The notes: generated by a model from the letters alone, not told the origin. 64,000 bases of DNA from Spirosoma lacussanchae (GCF_005870035.1 NZ_SWJG01000003.1:248001-312000), one strand, 5' to 3'. Shown: positions 1-9,994, numbered from the stretch's first letter. Numbers and translations are program-made.

Positions 1-869
1 AGCAAATCATAGCGTTTGGTAATGTTGCTGATCCCGAACGAAGGCGAATATTCGAGGCTGCCTTTGCCCGACTTTCCTTTTTTTGTCGTGATCAGAACAA
101 CGCCGTTGGCACCGCGCGATCCGTAGATGGCCGTAGCCGACGCATCTTTCAGGATGTCGATGCTCTGAATATCTTCCGGGTTCAGGAAGTTGAGCGGGTT
201 ACGGGGCGAGGAGCTACCGATCCCCGAGTTCTGACCATCCGACTGGGTATTGTCACCACTGAGGGGTACGCCGTCAACGACGAAGAGTGGGTTATTACCG
301 TTCCGTACAGATGAGGTACCCCGGATACGGATGTTAATACCACCGCCGGGCTCCCCGCTGTTTTGCGTAATGGCCACCCCGGGTACCCGACCCTGCATGA
401 GTTGCTCAGGCGATGTTATAATTCCTTTGTTAAAGTCTTTGGTGCCAATTACGTTCACCGCACCTGTAGCGTCCTTCTTTTTCACCGAACCATAACCGAT
501 AACGACGACCTCGTTCAGGGTCTGATTATCTTCGGTCAGCGACACGTTAATAACGCTCTGATTACCCACCGTTACTTCCCGCGATTCATAGCCGACAAAA
601 CTGAAGACCAGTACGGCCCGATCCGGCACGGCAATGCGGTAGTTACCAGACGCGTCTGAGTTGGTCCCGCGTTGGGAACCTTTAACCGCAATGCTTACGC
701 CCGGCATGGCCGTTCCATTGGCGTCCTTCACCACACCCGACACCTGGCGATCCTGCGCCCATGTGCTAACTGTTATAGCAAAAAATAGAGTGGTAAGCAG
801 GAGCCTGCTCACAAAAGTAGTAAGTCGGTAACAGCTGATCCGGCTTGCCACTGCGTAACTGTGCATCAT
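1..869 (-). CDS. SusC/RagA TonB-linked outer-membrane receptor, N-terminal part (runs off window)
   Basis: The first 289 or so codons of a TonB-dependent SusC-type receptor that imports oligomers across the outer membrane together with a SusD partner. Translation from the ATG at 869 (or 866) gives a signal peptide ending near TWAQ. A carboxypeptidase-regulatory-like domain follows (VSGVVKDANG, then FSFVGYESREV), then the hallmark EVVVIGYGS near residue 119 and the plug domain with NIRIRGTSS, PLFVVDGVPL and ILKDASATAIYGSRGANGV. The barrel lies outside the window. It is a close paralogue of the divergent SusC that starts at 1756: both carry DFNKG, SPEQL.QGR and an SGEPG motif in matching places. 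The two genes share an 886-bp control region, so they may be co-regulated or be duplicates that now face apart. The SusD partner is presumably to the left of the window. Confidence 0.95.
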   Translation of the reverse strand, partial: MMHSYAVASRISCYRLTTFVSRLLLTTLFFAITVSTWAQDRQVSGVVKDANGTAMPGVSIAVKGSQRGTNSDASGNYRIAVPDRAVLVFSFVGYESREVTVGNQSVINVSLTEDNQTLNEVVVIGYGSVKKKDATGAVNVIGTKDFNKGIITSPEQLMQGRVPGVAITQNSGEPGGGINIRIRGTSSVRNGNNPLFVVDGVPLSGDNTQSDGQNSGIGSSSPRNPLNFLNPEDIQSIDILKDASATAIYGSRGANGVVLITTKKGKSGKGSLEYSPSFGISNITKRYDL

Positions 870-1755
870 AGATTTTGATAAATTAAGTATAAGTACCAGG
901 TTACTGTTTATGCCTTTCAATGCAATCTACCTAAATCTTACCAAAAAGTGGTATTATTTGAGCATTAAATAGCAATTGGGCTGCAAATAAGTAGTGTTTT
1001 TTGCAAAACGTCAAGGTGAGTATCTATAAATTCCCATTAAAATATTATTCTATTTTTTATGTAGATATACTTAAGTATATAGTTTTTGTGATGACATATA
1101 ACCCACTGCATCGGATAAGTTCAGTAGCAGAGTTCAAAGGAAGGGGGGGCAGTGGGTTGGCAATCGGCTTAAACAGGCCGATTTGGGTGGGTAAACCTGG
1201 CAAACATCAGACTATAATCCGTTGGTTGTGGGGGTTTTTTCGCCACTGGAGCAGGCCATCGGATAGCTTTTTTTTACTACAATTGGCAATTTTTTTCCTA
1301 AATTAATCCTATACGGATACCCGTATATCAGGTAAAAACGTACGAAAAAGGCGTAACGATAACGTAGGTAACTTATTCAGTAACAGACAAAAAGATTATG
1401 ATTTTTTAACTATAAAGTACAAAACGACAGATTGCTGACTGCCCCAATATAGTACTATATTTACCAATAGTATACCGATTTTAACAATTCTCTATTTGCG
1501 TTTGTCAAATCAAGATAGCTACTTTTGCTATAGATTATACTTTGACTATAGGCTATACTATGTCTATTGCAAAGCTTTATTTAGTGGTTTATTGACGAAC
1601 GTCTGTCCATCTGAATCCAGTCTCCCAGACTGTACCCTGTTATGATGATCATTCAATGTTATGAAAGCAGGATGGCCTCGCTGCCACAGCCGACAGTCCG
1701 TCTGGCCAGTAACCAAAACCATTTTTAATTATTCAAAACATTTTACTGTAAACCT
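870..1755. promoter_or_regulatory. AT-rich divergent control region between two susC genes
   Basis: This 886-bp stretch has no convincing gene and is much richer in A+T than its neighbours. It separates two divergent susC starts. It contains a perfect 16-bp palindrome at 1065-1080 (ATATACTTAAGTATAT), a good plus-strand promoter at 1495-1527, and two CTATAG palindromes at 1528-1533 and 1546-1551 that overlap the predicted transcription start. The plus-strand leader is then about 220 nt long and holds a small CAGTCT/AGACTG hairpin at 1618-1632. The 101-codon open frame at 1001-1306 is not believed to be a gene. Confidence 0.6.
1495..1527 (+). promoter_or_regulatory. Bacteroidota-type promoter of susC-susD
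   Basis: TTTG at 1495-1498 and TACTTTTG at 1520-1527 are separated by 21 nt. This matches the Bacteroidota housekeeping consensus TTTG-N17-23-TAnnTTTG completely. The predicted start is near 1534, which gives a leader of about 220 nt before the ATG at 1756. Confidence 0.55.
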
Positions 1756-4700
1756 ATGATGGACAAATCCTACACAGGTGACCGTTTCGGCGGTTACGTA
1801 GGTCAGGTTGGGAGCGCTCAACCCCAGCCATTTCGTAAGAAAGCTTGCTACGGCTTTTTATCGTTACTGGCCATGGTACTACTGCTGGGAAACCAGCTGG
1901 CGTGGGCGCAGGGCACAACCCTGACGGGTAAGGTGGTTGACAAATCGGGTATTGGCCTGCCCGGTGTAACCGTACAAATTAAAGGCGCTAACCGGGGCAC
2001 ATCGACCGATGGCGATGGCGCGTATCGGCTGTCTGACGTACCCGGCGGAGCCACGCTGGTGTTCAGCTCGATTGGGTTCGCTACACAGGAGGTTGCGGTA
2101 GGTAACCGGAGCGAAGTGAACCTGACGCTACAGGACGATACCAAGTCGCTGAACGAGGTGGTCGTGGTGGGTTACGGTACCCAGCGCGCCAAAGATGCTA
2201 CCGGTTCTGTAGTAGCCATCGGTACCAAAGATTTTAACAAAGGGGTGATTGCGTCGCCTGAGCAACTGCTCCAGGGCCGCGCGGCTGGTATCCAGATCAC
2301 ACCCGCCAGCGGTGAACCCGGTGCCGGGGTGAACATCCGTATCCGGGGTACATCGTCGCTCCGGTCGGGTAACAACCCGCTCTTCGTCGTTGATGGTATC
2401 CCGCTCGACGGGGGCGAAACCTCTAGCGGTGGCCGCGATTTCGGGGCCGGTACGCAATCGGCCCGTAACCCGCTGAACTTCCTCAACCCCGACGATATCG
2501 AGAATATCTCGGTCTTGAAAGACGCTTCGTCGGCGGCTATTTACGGCTCGCGCGGTGCGAATGGCGTTGTCCTGATCACGACCCGCCGGGGCAAATCGGG
2601 CCAGCAGACATTCAACCTGTCGGCCAATACCAGCGTAGGCGGAACGCTTCGTCGGTACGACCTGCTGAGCGCGTCTGACTACGCTGCGGCTGTAACTCGG
2701 GCGGGTGGTGATGCGTCGTTGCCGGCCGTTAACGCCGGTGCGTCGACCGACTGGCAGGATCAGATTTTTCGCACCTCGTTCTCGCAGAACTACAACATGA
2801 GCTACGGTGGTGGTAACGACAACACCCGGTATAACCTCTCGCTGGGCTATTCGGATCAGCAGGGCGTTATCAAGAAATCGGCGCTGAAGCGTCTGACGGG
2901 CCGTATCAATGCCTCGCACGAGCTATTCGACGATAAGGTTGTGATCGACCTGGCGCTGACTACCTCGAACGTTAATGACGTATACGTACCCAACAGCGAC
3001 AACGCAGGTTTCGAAGGTAACCTCATCGGCTCGGCCATCCAGGCTAACCCAACCTATCCGATCTATGATTCGCAGGGCCGTTTCTTCAACCCCGACGGGT
3101 ATAACGAAGATCCGACCAGCACAAGCTTTGGCCGCCCGAACGGTAACTCCTTCCGGAACCCGGTGTCGTTGCTCGATCTGATCGACGATCAGGGCCGTAC
3201 CAACCGGACGCTGGCCAGCATCAGCGCCACCTGGAAAATTCTGGACGGTCTGTCGTATAAGATCAACTTCGGTATCGATAACTCAAGCTCCGAGCGTCGT
3301 ACGTCGATTTTCCGGAATATTCCGGGCTTTGCCATCACCAACAACGCTGGTCAGGCAACGATCCAGAATAACGACCGCTCGTCGCAGCTGATCGAGCATA
3401 CCCTGAATTTCAACCGGAAAGTAGGCGTGGGTAACCTCGATGCCGTAGGTGGTTTTTCATACCAGAAGTTTCAGGATCAGTATAGCTTCGTACAGGCTAA
3501 CCTGTTTATTCCGGATGCCGACGAGCTGTTCCCCTACGCTAATAACATTGGTGGTGCCAACAACAACGGCACCAACAAAGCCTACACCGCTGGCTCGAAC
3601 CGGGGCCAGAGCGAACTGCAGTCGGTATTTGGCCGGGTGAACTACAACATCAACGACAAGTACCTGATCACCGCCACGGTGCGGGCCGATGGTTCGAGCA
3701 AGTTCGGCGCCAACAATAAGTACGGTGTATTCCCGGCTCTGGCGGCAGCCTGGCGCGTGTCGGACGAAGCGTTCGCCAAAAATCTGGGTGTCGATATCAA
3801 GCTGCGGGCCAACTACGGTATTACGGGTAACCAGGAGTTCCCCTCGAACCGTACCCGTAACCTGTACACCTTCGTAAATAACGGCTCGGGTACGGCTCGT
3901 GACATTACCCCGAACGACAACCTGCGCTGGGAAACGACGACTCAGTACGGTATCGGTGCCGACCTAGGTTTCTTCGGGGGGCGCCTGACCGCTACGATCG
4001 ATTACTTCAACAAGAATACGACCGATCTGCTGTTCGAAGCCCTCTACGCACAGCCAGCACCGGCCCGGGCGCGCTGGATCAACCTCGACGCCAACGTGAT
4101 CAACCGCGGGGTCGAGCTTCAGGTAGCCTACGACATTCTGCGCGGCAGCAAAGTGCGCTGGGACATTGTGGGTAACGCTACGTTCCTGAAGAACGAAGTG
4201 ACCAATTTCTCGGGTATCTACAACACCGGTGCTATCAACGGTCAGGGCCTGTCGGGTGCCTATGCCCAACGGATCGTGAACGGCCGGCCGCTGTTCTCGT
4301 TCTTCATGCCGACCTTCACCGGCTACGACAGCAACGGGTTTGCTACCTATACCGATCCGTCGCTGAACCTGGAGTACGTAGGCAGCGCCATCCCGACCTT
4401 CAACTTCGGGGTGACCAACAACGTATCGTTCGGCAATTTCAACGTCAGCATGTTCTGGAACGGCGTGTCGGGTAACTACATCTACAATAACACCGCCAAC
4501 GCCATTTTCACCAAGGGTAACCTGCGCAACGGTCGTAACGTAACGGTCGATGCGGCCAACAGCGCCGAAAATGCATTGAACCCACCGCTGGTATCGACCC
4601 GCTTCCTGGAAAAAGGCTCGTTTGCGCGCCTGTCGAACCTGACCGTTGGCTATACCGTACCGCTGACCAGCAAACAGATCCGGAACCTGCGTGTGTCGCT

Positions 4701-4857
4701 GACGGGCCAGAACCTGCTGCTCATCACGGGCTACTCGGGGGTTGATCCGGAGGTGAACACGAACAAGTCGATTGATGGTATCCCGTCGCTGGGTATCGAC
4801 TATACCGCTTTCCCATCGCAGCGTATCGTTACGTTCGGCGTGAGTGCGGGATTCTAA
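1756..4857 (+). CDS. SusC/RagA family TonB-linked outer-membrane receptor
   Basis: A 1033-residue TonB-dependent transporter of the SusC class, expected to form a lidded 22-strand barrel with the SusD lipoprotein encoded next. The N-terminus is long: a hydrophobic core at about residues 32-48 precedes a signal-peptidase site near AWAQ. It continues with a carboxypeptidase-regulatory-like domain (GKVVDKSGIGLPGV, FSSIGFATQEV; about 55-130), EVVVVGYGT at 134, the plug domain to about 270 (NIRIRGTSS, PLFVVDGIPLDGG, VLKDASSAAIYGSRGANG), and the barrel to the end. The last residues, VSAGF, end in the aromatic residue typical of outer-membrane barrels. No STN domain precedes the plug, so control by a sigma/anti-sigma pair is not indicated. 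The nearest downstream genes are not CAZymes, so the substrate is not obvious. ATG 1756 or the adjacent ATG 1759 could be the start. Confidence 0.95.
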   Translation: MMDKSYTGDRFGGYVGQVGSAQPQPFRKKACYGFLSLLAMVLLLGNQLAWAQGTTLTGKVVDKSGIGLPGVTVQIKGANRGTSTDGDGAYRLSDVPGGATLVFSSIGFATQEVAVGNRSEVNLTLQDDTKSLNEVVVVGYGTQRAKDATGSVVAIGTKDFNKGVIASPEQLLQGRAAGIQITPASGEPGAGVNIRIRGTSSLRSGNNPLFVVDGIPLDGGETSSGGRDFGAGTQSARNPLNFLNPDDIENISVLKDASSAAIYGSRGANGVVLITTRRGKSGQQTFNLSANTSVGGTLRRYDLLSASDYAAAVTRAGGDASLPAVNAGASTDWQDQIFRTSFSQNYNMSYGGGNDNTRYNLSLGYSDQQGVIKKSALKRLTGRINASHELFDDKVVIDLALTTSNVNDVYVPNSDNAGFEGNLIGSAIQANPTYPIYDSQGRFFNPDGYNEDPTSTSFGRPNGNSFRNPVSLLDLIDDQGRTNRTLASISATWKILDGLSYKINFGIDNSSSERRTSIFRNIPGFAITNNAGQATIQNNDRSSQLIEHTLNFNRKVGVGNLDAVGGFSYQKFQDQYSFVQANLFIPDADELFPYANNIGGANNNGTNKAYTAGSNRGQSELQSVFGRVNYNINDKYLITATVRADGSSKFGANNKYGVFPALAAAWRVSDEAFAKNLGVDIKLRANYGITGNQEFPSNRTRNLYTFVNNGSGTARDITPNDNLRWETTTQYGIGADLGFFGGRLTATIDYFNKNTTDLLFEALYAQPAPARARWINLDANVINRGVELQVAYDILRGSKVRWDIVGNATFLKNEVTNFSGIYNTGAINGQGLSGAYAQRIVNGRPLFSFFMPTFTGYDSNGFATYTDPSLNLEYVGSAIPTFNFGVTNNVSFGNFNVSMFWNGVSGNYIYNNTANAIFTKGNLRNGRNVTVDAANSAENALNPPLVSTRFLEKGSFARLSNLTVGYTVPLTSKQIRNLRVSLTGQNLLLITGYSGVDPEVNTNKSIDGIPSLGIDYTAFPSQRIVTFGVSAGF

Positions 4858-4866
4858 GTAACACCT

Positions 4867-4904
4867 GATCAGGCAGTCGCTGACTGTTCAATGACTGCCT
4901 GATC
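4867..4904 (+). promoter_or_regulatory. Hairpin between susC and susD
   Basis: A perfect 12-bp stem (GATCAGGCAGTC with GACTGCCTGATC) and a 14-nt loop start 9 nt after the susC stop. No U-run follows, so it looks more like an mRNA-stabilising or processing structure, or a partial attenuator, than a full terminator. The susD start is 105 nt further on. Confidence 0.55.
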
Positions 4905-5009
4905 TATCGATTTACCTGTTTCGTTTATAACAATTTAGTTAAACGGTTTCTTTCTATAGTTCAAGAAATGAGCCTGACTTCTTTGTAATTAGACAACTGA
5001 ACCAAACAA

Positions 5010-6560
5010 ATGAAAACTTCAATTCACGTTACTTCTGCCGTTGTTGGTGCGCTGCTGTTAACAGCTGTGGGCTGTACGGATCTGGACGATAAAGTAGTTG
5101 GCCAGCCGGTCGACCTGGCCGCCGGTGCGGCTGCCGGGGGCAATCTGACGGGTCTGCTCAACGGGGTATACGCGCAGGTGAACGGACTGACCGATCAGGC
5201 CAATACCTACGCCCTGGGCGAGCACGCATCCGATGAAATGATGGGCCCCACCCGCGGTACCGACTGGGACGACTTCGGCACCTGGCGCCGGTTGCACCAG
5301 CACACCTGGGATGCTACCCACAACCAGATCATTGCCACCTGGAACAACCTGAACACCGGCGTATTCCGGGCTACCGAACTGATTGCTGCGGCCAGCAGCA
5401 ATGCGAACGTACTGGCCGAAGGTCGGTTCCTGCGGGCGTTCTTCATGTACAACGTAGCCGACCTGTACGGTAAAGTGCCGTTCCGGGAAGCCAACGCCAG
5501 CTTCGATTCAAACCCGCGCGTACTGACCCGGGCCGAGGCTACCCAGTTCATTATCGATGACCTGAATGCGGCCATTGCCGGTCTGCCCGCCACGGGCGAT
5601 CCGGGCCGCGCCAACAAAAACAGCGCCCGTTTCCTGCTGGCTAAAGTACTGCTCAACAAAGCTGTATTTACCCAGAACCCGGAGCAGCCTGCCGGTCCGT
5701 ACACGTTTACCCCGGCCGATATGAACGCGGTAATTGCCAACTGCGATGCCATTATCGGATCGGGTGCGTTTTCGCTGACTACGTCGGGTAAGTACTTCGA
5801 TAACTTCCACTGGGATAACTCGACCCTCTCGAAAGAGCTGATCTTCGTGATCACCAACGAAGTAGGTACGTCGCAGGGATCGGCGCAGAACCGCTACCGC
5901 ATGACGCTGCACTACAACCAGACGCCGGGCGGCTGGAACGGCTTCACTACGCTGGCCGATTTCTACAACAGCTTCGAAGCCGGTGATCAGCGCCGGGGGG
6001 CTGCCATCACGGGCCTGACCAACCGGACCGGCCTGCGGGCAGGATTCCTGGTCGGTCAGCAAAACGACCAGACCGGCAAGGCCCTGACCGACCGGGCGGG
6101 TGCTCCGCTGGTTTACTCGCCCAACCTGAACCTGCTGTACTCGGATGAGAAAGCCGGTATCCGGGTTATCAAGTACCTGCCCAACCCCGAAAATACCGAT
6201 AACCCCGGTAACGACTACGTGCTGTTCCGCTATGCCGATGTGCTGCTGATGAAAGCCGAAGCGATTCTGCGGGGCGGTACGCCGACGGGTGGTGCTACGG
6301 CCCTGAGCCTGGTCAACCAGATCCGCACGGCTCGGGGCGCTACGCCGTTCACCACCGTGACCGAAGCGAACCTGCTGGCCGAGCGCGGCCGTGAGTTGTA
6401 TTGGGAAGGCTGGCGCCGGAACGACATGATTCGCTTTGGTACGTTTACGGCTCCGTTTGATCAGAAGCCCACCACAACGCCGGACCACCGGGTCGTATAC
6501 CCCATTCCGCAGCAGGCTGTTGATACCAACCCCAACCTGACGCAGAACTTCGGCTACTAA
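5010..6560 (+). CDS. SusD/RagB family nutrient-binding outer-membrane lipoprotein
   Basis: A 516-residue surface lipoprotein that would lid the SusC barrel encoded just upstream and capture the nutrient. The signal peptide ends in a lipobox with Cys22 (LTAVGC). The body is alpha-helical with TPR-like segments typical of the family: EGRFLRAFFMYNVADLYGKVPF, then ARFLLAKVLLNKAV. The C-terminal SusD signature follows (VLFRYADVLLMKAEAI, LVNQIRTARG, LLAERGRELYWEGWRRNDMIRFG), and the protein ends with YPIPQQAVDTNPNLTQNFGY. Length and motif order are normal. It is separated from susC by 152 bp that contain a strong hairpin, and from the next gene by a terminator-like hairpin. Confidence 0.96.
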   Translation: MKTSIHVTSAVVGALLLTAVGCTDLDDKVVGQPVDLAAGAAAGGNLTGLLNGVYAQVNGLTDQANTYALGEHASDEMMGPTRGTDWDDFGTWRRLHQHTWDATHNQIIATWNNLNTGVFRATELIAAASSNANVLAEGRFLRAFFMYNVADLYGKVPFREANASFDSNPRVLTRAEATQFIIDDLNAAIAGLPATGDPGRANKNSARFLLAKVLLNKAVFTQNPEQPAGPYTFTPADMNAVIANCDAIIGSGAFSLTTSGKYFDNFHWDNSTLSKELIFVITNEVGTSQGSAQNRYRMTLHYNQTPGGWNGFTTLADFYNSFEAGDQRRGAAITGLTNRTGLRAGFLVGQQNDQTGKALTDRAGAPLVYSPNLNLLYSDEKAGIRVIKYLPNPENTDNPGNDYVLFRYADVLLMKAEAILRGGTPTGGATALSLVNQIRTARGATPFTTVTEANLLAERGRELYWEGWRRNDMIRFGTFTAPFDQKPTTTPDHRVVYPIPQQAVDTNPNLTQNFGY

Positions 6561-6600
6561 GCCAGGTTTGGCAAGCCAGATACTAGTCTGGACAGATCCC

Positions 6601-6636
6601 GCGAACAGCCGCTCCATCGGGCGGCTGTTCGTATTT
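6601..6636 (+). terminator. Hairpin terminator after susD
   Basis: An 11-bp perfect stem (CGAACAGCCGC at 6602-6612 with GCGGCTGTTCG at 6621-6631) and an 8-nt loop, followed by TATTTATAG. It probably ends or attenuates the susCD transcript before the UnbV genes. Confidence 0.6.
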
Positions 6637-6697
6637 ATAGTACCCGGTTTGCGATATGGAGTCCGTACGCCAGGCCGTTCTATTTCGTTAGTATAGT

Positions 6698-9600
6698 ATG
6701 ACTAAGTTCGTTTGGCTGGCTGTTCTGCTGGGCATGACCGCGTGCCGAAACAACGATCCTCTTTTTCAGAAAACCGAAGCGGCCTCTACGGGGGTTACGT
6801 TTGTCAACCAGCTGCGCGAAACCGAGCAGGAAAACGTGCTCGCGTTCGAGTACTTCTATAATGGCGGGGGCGTTGCGGCTGGCGACCTCAACAACGACGG
6901 TCGGGTCGATCTTTTCTTCACCGGCAACCAGGTCAGCAATGCGCTGTACATAAACCGGACTTCGCCGGGTACGGACGAGCTGACATTCGACGACCTGACT
7001 CAGAAAGCGGGTGTGGGCGGGCGGGCCAACGGCTGGAAAACGGGCGTGACCCTGGCCGATGTCAACGCCGATGGTTGGCTCGATATCTACGTCTGCTACT
7101 CGGGACTACGGCCCGATTCGCTGCGCCGGAATCAACTCTTTATCAATAACCACGACCTCACCTTTACCGACCGCGCGGCCGAGTACGGGCTGGCCGACGC
7201 GGGCTATTCTGTTCAGGCCACTTTCTTCGATTATGACCGCGACGGCGACCTCGACTGCTTCCTGATCAACCATAACCTCAAGAACTACCAGCGTAAGGAA
7301 GCCGCTGTCATGCGGGCCGAGCGCGACCCCAACGCCGGCGATAAGCTCTTCCGCAACATGAGCGTTGAGCAGCGAAGCGAAGCGAAGCAGCCGTCCCGTT
7401 CGGCGGCTACTCCCGGCGTTGCTGGCCCCGCGCCCCGCTTCGTCGATGTGTCGGAAGCAGCCGGTATCAAGGGTAATCCGCTGGGGTTCGGGCTGGGCTG
7501 TTCGGTGTCGGATATAAACGGAGATGGCTGGCCCGACCTGTACGTGACCAACGATTACGTAGAAGATGATTATTGCTACATCAACCAGCTGGGTACGGCG
7601 TCAGATGGTCCCGCTTTCCGCGACGAACTCCGCGAACGGGTAGAGCATACTTCTTACTCGGCTATGGGGGCCGATATAGCCGATCTTAATAACGACGCCC
7701 GCCCCGACATTATGACGCTGGACATGCTGCCCGAAAGCAATGCCCGGCAAAAGACCCTGCCCTGGCCCGACAACTGGAACGTATACCAGGCCCAGCTCCG
7801 CAACGGCTTCTGGCACCAGAATATGCGCAACATGCTCCAGATTCAGCAGGCCGACGGTCGCTTTGCCGAGCTGGGTCAGCTGGCCGGTCTGGCCGGTACC
7901 GACTGGAGCTGGGGCGTGCTGCTGGCCGACTTCGACCTGGATGGCTACAAAGACGTATTTGTCAGCAACGGGATTCTGCGCGATTTTACCGACGCCGACT
8001 TTATCAAATTCTCCGATCAGGCTGCGGGTATGCCGGTGCTGGAACAGATCCGCCAGATGCCATCCACGCCCACCCGGAACTACATATTCCGCAATAACCG
8101 CGACCTGACGTTTACGAATGAACAGACCAGCTGGGGCTTCGACCAGCCAACGATCTCGAACGGCTGTGCCTATGCCGACCTCGACAACGACGGCGATCTG
8201 GACATCATCACGAACAACCTGAACGAAACGGCCCGCATCTACCGCAACCGCAGCCGCGAAACGGGCGAAACCGCTTACCTGAAACTTCGGCTCGAGGGTC
8301 CGGCCGGCAACCCGTTCGGCGTCGGCACAACGGTAACGGTAAGGGGGCGGGGCCAGACCCAGACGCAGGAATTTTACCCTACGCGCGGCTTCGAGTCGTG
8401 CAGCCATGATCAGCTGCTGTTCGGGCTGGGCTCGGGTCCGGAGCCGGTGGCGGTAACGGTTCGCTGGCCCGACGGCAAAACCCAGACGCTGGCAGCGGTG
8501 GCGCCCAATCAAATGCTGACCGTTACGCACCGTCAGGCCGTGTTGGCTCGGACTCCCGCAGCCCCCGCCGTAAAGCCTCTGTTCCGGCCAGCCAGCACCC
8601 CCGCGTTTACCCACCGAATCGACTCCATCAACGACTTCGACCGGCAGATTCTACTGCCCATGCAGTATACCAGCCCTGGCCCCCGGCTGGCGGTGGGTGA
8701 TCTCGACGGCGACGGCCTGGCGGATGTATTTGCGGGTGGCAGCGCCCGACAACCCGGTCAGCTGTTTCGGCAAACGGCTCCCGGCACGTTTAGCCCCGTC
8801 CCGCTGCCCGGCGCGGACAACGGAGCCAATGCCGATGCGCTGTTGGCCGACTTCGACGGGGATAAACAACCCGATCTGTACGTAGTCAACGGGGGGTACG
8901 GATTGCCCAATGCCAGCAAACGACAGGACCAGCTCTGGCTCAACAGCCGCGGTACGTTCGTGCCCAAAGCGCTGCCCGCCGAAACTGAAAACGGAAGCTG
9001 TGTGAAGGCTCTGGACATTGACCGCGACGGTGATCTGGATTTGTTCGTGGGCGGTTCCATCGTGCCATACCGCTATCCGGCGGCCGAAGAAAGCTACCTG
9101 CTCATCAACGACGGGCGGGCCAATTTCTCGCGCCGGGCCCTGGGTAAGCTGGGTTTGGTGACCGATGCCACCGTGCTGGATCTCGACAAAAACGGCTGGC
9201 CCGACCTGGTGGTGGTGGGCGAGTGGATGCCCGTTACGGTACTGCTCAACCAGCAGGGAATGCTCAAACCACAGAACCCCTCGACCAGCGAAAGCCTGAC
9301 AGGCTGGTGGAGCCGCATCGAAAAAGCTGACCTCGACGGCGATGGCGACGACGATCTGATTGTCGGTAACCTGGGCCTCAACACCCAGCTCCGGGCCAGC
9401 CGCGACCAGCCGGCGCTGCTGACCTACGACGATTTCGACCAGAACGGCACGCTCGACTTTTTCATGAGTTATGCCGTACAGGGGAAAGTGTATCCGGCCT
9501 ATTCGCGCGACGAAATCTGCGAACAGGTGCCCTCGCTTCGGAAGCGGTTCACGAATTACAAAGCCTATGCCGACGCCACGCTCGAGCAGTGTTTCGACGA

Positions 9601-9994
9601 GCAGCAACTCCAGCAGGCCCGGCAAAAACAGATTACCGAGTTGCGGACGCTGGTGCTGGAGAACAGCAACGGAACGCTTGTACCGCACGCGTTGCCACTG
9701 GCGGCCCAGTACGCACCCGTTTACGGAATTCTGGCCAGTGATTTTGATAAAAACGGAACGACCGATCTGCTGCTCGTAGGTAATAACGCCCGGCTGCGGT
9801 TGCGGATCGGTAAGGTCGATGCCAACCATGGACTCGTCTTGAGCAACCGGGGGGGCTGGCGCTTCGAGGCCATGACGCCCGAGCAGACGGGCCTGTTTGT
9901 GCGGGGCGATGTGCGGGACGTGAAAAAAGTAGGAAACACCATTATGATGGGCGTGAGCGGGCAGTCGCTGCTTGGGCTTAACCCAACGCGCTGA
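6698..9994 (+). CDS. FG-GAP/VCBS and ASPIC/UnbV (CRTAC1-type) giant lipoprotein, copy 1
   Basis: A 1098-residue predicted lipoprotein (lipobox Cys16, GMTAC) of the CRTAC1/UnbV class. Two FG-GAP regions flank a central ASPIC/UnbV domain at about 527-610 (NPFGVGTTVTV, YPTRGFES, LLFGLGSG, VTVRWPDGK). I count seven calcium-loop motifs before that domain (DLNNDGRVD, DVNADGWLD, DYDRDGDLD, DINGDGWPD, DLNNDARPD, DFDLDGYKD, DLDNDGDLD) and seven after it (DLDGDGLAD, DFDGDKQPD, DIDRDGDLD, DLDKNGWPD, DLDGDGDDD, DFDQNGTLD, DFDKNGTTD). This suggests two seven-bladed propellers. A charged insert after blade 13 (RDEICEQVPSLRKRFTNY) is shared with the next two genes. It is presumably surface- or periplasm-exposed and calcium-loaded. 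Enzymatic activity is unknown for the family; binding or scaffolding is an inference. Its stop overlaps the next start by one base. Confidence 0.9.
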   Translation: MTKFVWLAVLLGMTACRNNDPLFQKTEAASTGVTFVNQLRETEQENVLAFEYFYNGGGVAAGDLNNDGRVDLFFTGNQVSNALYINRTSPGTDELTFDDLTQKAGVGGRANGWKTGVTLADVNADGWLDIYVCYSGLRPDSLRRNQLFINNHDLTFTDRAAEYGLADAGYSVQATFFDYDRDGDLDCFLINHNLKNYQRKEAAVMRAERDPNAGDKLFRNMSVEQRSEAKQPSRSAATPGVAGPAPRFVDVSEAAGIKGNPLGFGLGCSVSDINGDGWPDLYVTNDYVEDDYCYINQLGTASDGPAFRDELRERVEHTSYSAMGADIADLNNDARPDIMTLDMLPESNARQKTLPWPDNWNVYQAQLRNGFWHQNMRNMLQIQQADGRFAELGQLAGLAGTDWSWGVLLADFDLDGYKDVFVSNGILRDFTDADFIKFSDQAAGMPVLEQIRQMPSTPTRNYIFRNNRDLTFTNEQTSWGFDQPTISNGCAYADLDNDGDLDIITNNLNETARIYRNRSRETGETAYLKLRLEGPAGNPFGVGTTVTVRGRGQTQTQEFYPTRGFESCSHDQLLFGLGSGPEPVAVTVRWPDGKTQTLAAVAPNQMLTVTHRQAVLARTPAAPAVKPLFRPASTPAFTHRIDSINDFDRQILLPMQYTSPGPRLAVGDLDGDGLADVFAGGSARQPGQLFRQTAPGTFSPVPLPGADNGANADALLADFDGDKQPDLYVVNGGYGLPNASKRQDQLWLNSRGTFVPKALPAETENGSCVKALDIDRDGDLDLFVGGSIVPYRYPAAEESYLLINDGRANFSRRALGKLGLVTDATVLDLDKNGWPDLVVVGEWMPVTVLLNQQGMLKPQNPSTSESLTGWWSRIEKADLDGDGDDDLIVGNLGLNTQLRASRDQPALLTYDDFDQNGTLDFFMSYAVQGKVYPAYSRDEICEQVPSLRKRFTNYKAYADATLEQCFDEQQLQQARQKQITELRTLVLENSNGTLVPHALPLAAQYAPVYGILASDFDKNGTTDLLLVGNNARLRLRIGKVDANHGLVLSNRGGWRFEAMTPEQTGLFVRGDVRDVKKVGNTIMMGVSGQSLLGLNPTR

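Noticed and set aside
1001-1306. 101-codon open frame in the AT-rich divergent region
   Set aside because: Composition and residue pattern are those of random AT-rich DNA, no start context or family signal, and it lies inside a control region.
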